Part shown: piece by piece, positions 5,316 to 5,362 of the stretch | Layout: every line of letters begins with the position of its first letter | Position numbering within the stretch: position 1 is the stretch's first letter | Assembly: GCA_020056155.1 (NCBI GenBank) | Contig: JAGVII010000026.1 | Coordinates: forward strand, 1-5,362 | Direction of reading: 5' to 3' | Source of the DNA: Afipia sp. | GTDB taxonomy: Bacteria > Pseudomonadota > Alphaproteobacteria > Rhizobiales > Xanthobacteraceae | DNA length: 5,362 bases | Position numbers and translations under genes: made by a program | The notes under the pieces: model-generated | Told to the model about the DNA's origin: nothing | The model's input: the letters and a program-made list of their open reading frames with translations, nothing else | Database searches by the model: none

Positions 5316-5339
5316 GCCTGCGCAGGCGGGTGCTATAGC
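5316..5339 (+). promoter_or_regulatory. Palindrome beside a -10-like CTATAG, possible promoter of the next gene
   Basis: GCCTGCGCAGGC (5316-5327) is a perfect 12-base palindrome, followed after four bases by GCTATAGC (5332-5339), which contains a -10-like CTATAG (5333-5338). The nearest TTG-type -35, TTGCCT (5306-5311), is 21 bases from it, too far for a standard promoter, so a weak or regulated promoter is all that can be suggested. TAAGGA at 5345-5350 could be a ribosome site for a gene starting at or beyond the edge. Confidence 0.25.
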
Positions 5340-5362
5340 CTCGCTAAGGAACCTGTTGCGGT

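Larger units (their letters stand above)
4874..5362. other. Gene-free region downstream of the efflux operon
   Basis: 489 bases without a convincing gene on either strand. In order it holds the phased GANTC array and its outliers (4910-5112), a candidate RNA hairpin (5178-5240) and a palindrome with a -10-like box near the right edge (5316-5339). The stretch 4936-5115 is visibly richer in A+T than the genes. No clear rho-independent terminator for the efflux operon is seen directly after 4873. A plus-strand open frame at 4905-5144 lacks a ribosome site and is described as a finding, not as a gene. The next gene probably starts beyond the window. Confidence 0.7.

Noticed and set aside
5356..5362. 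Start of a new plus-strand gene at a TTG after TAAGGA
   Set aside because: Only seven bases of the frame are visible and the leader from the -10-like box would be very short; the call cannot be supported.

Overview
The window looks like chromosomal DNA of an alphaproteobacterium of order Hyphomicrobiales (Rhizobiales), most like the Bradyrhizobium/Rhodopseudomonas/Nitrobacter group. The grounds are high G+C coding sequence, a PurC N-terminus of the alphaproteobacterial type, an ATP synthase zeta subunit (a family confined to Alphaproteobacteria), and promoter-like elements of the TTGnCn-N17-CTATAT kind. The genus is inferred from remembered family resemblance, not from a search.

Layout. (1) 1-83, minus strand: the first 27 codons of purC (SAICAR synthase, purine synthesis), running off the left edge. 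(2) 84-365: a divergent intergenic region with a TATAAT box facing purC and a TTGCCT-N17-CTATAT promoter facing the next gene. (3) 366-683, plus strand: zeta subunit (DUF1476), the small inhibitor of F1Fo ATP synthase. (4) 704-736: a strong hairpin acting as terminator for two convergent genes. (5) 759-1949, minus strand: a TrmJ-type tRNA 2'-O-methyltransferase carrying a C-terminal DUF559 (Vsr-like nuclease fold) domain whose catalytic motif looks degraded. (6) 1950-2124: a second divergent intergenic region, with a good promoter for trmJ and a palindrome that could be an operator for the efflux genes. (7) 2125-4873, plus strand: a two-gene, translationally overlapping efflux operon, an EmrA/HlyD-type membrane fusion protein followed by a 14-helix DHA2-family (EmrB-type) MFS transporter. 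(8) 4874-5362: a 489-base stretch with no convincing gene.

The emrAB-like pair would form a tripartite pump with a TolC-type outer membrane channel encoded elsewhere. The other genes are unrelated housekeeping functions (purine synthesis, ATP synthase control, tRNA modification).

The most unusual part is the gene-free right end. Six GANTC sites (the CcrM methylation sequence) sit exactly 21 bases apart, two DNA helical turns, from 4938 to 5047, inside a degenerate 21-base tandem repeat; three more GANTC sites lie just outside. It is followed at 5178-5240 by a long inverted repeat that pairs better as plus-strand RNA than as DNA, and at 5316-5339 by a palindrome next to a -10-like CTATAG, possibly the promoter of a gene beyond the window.
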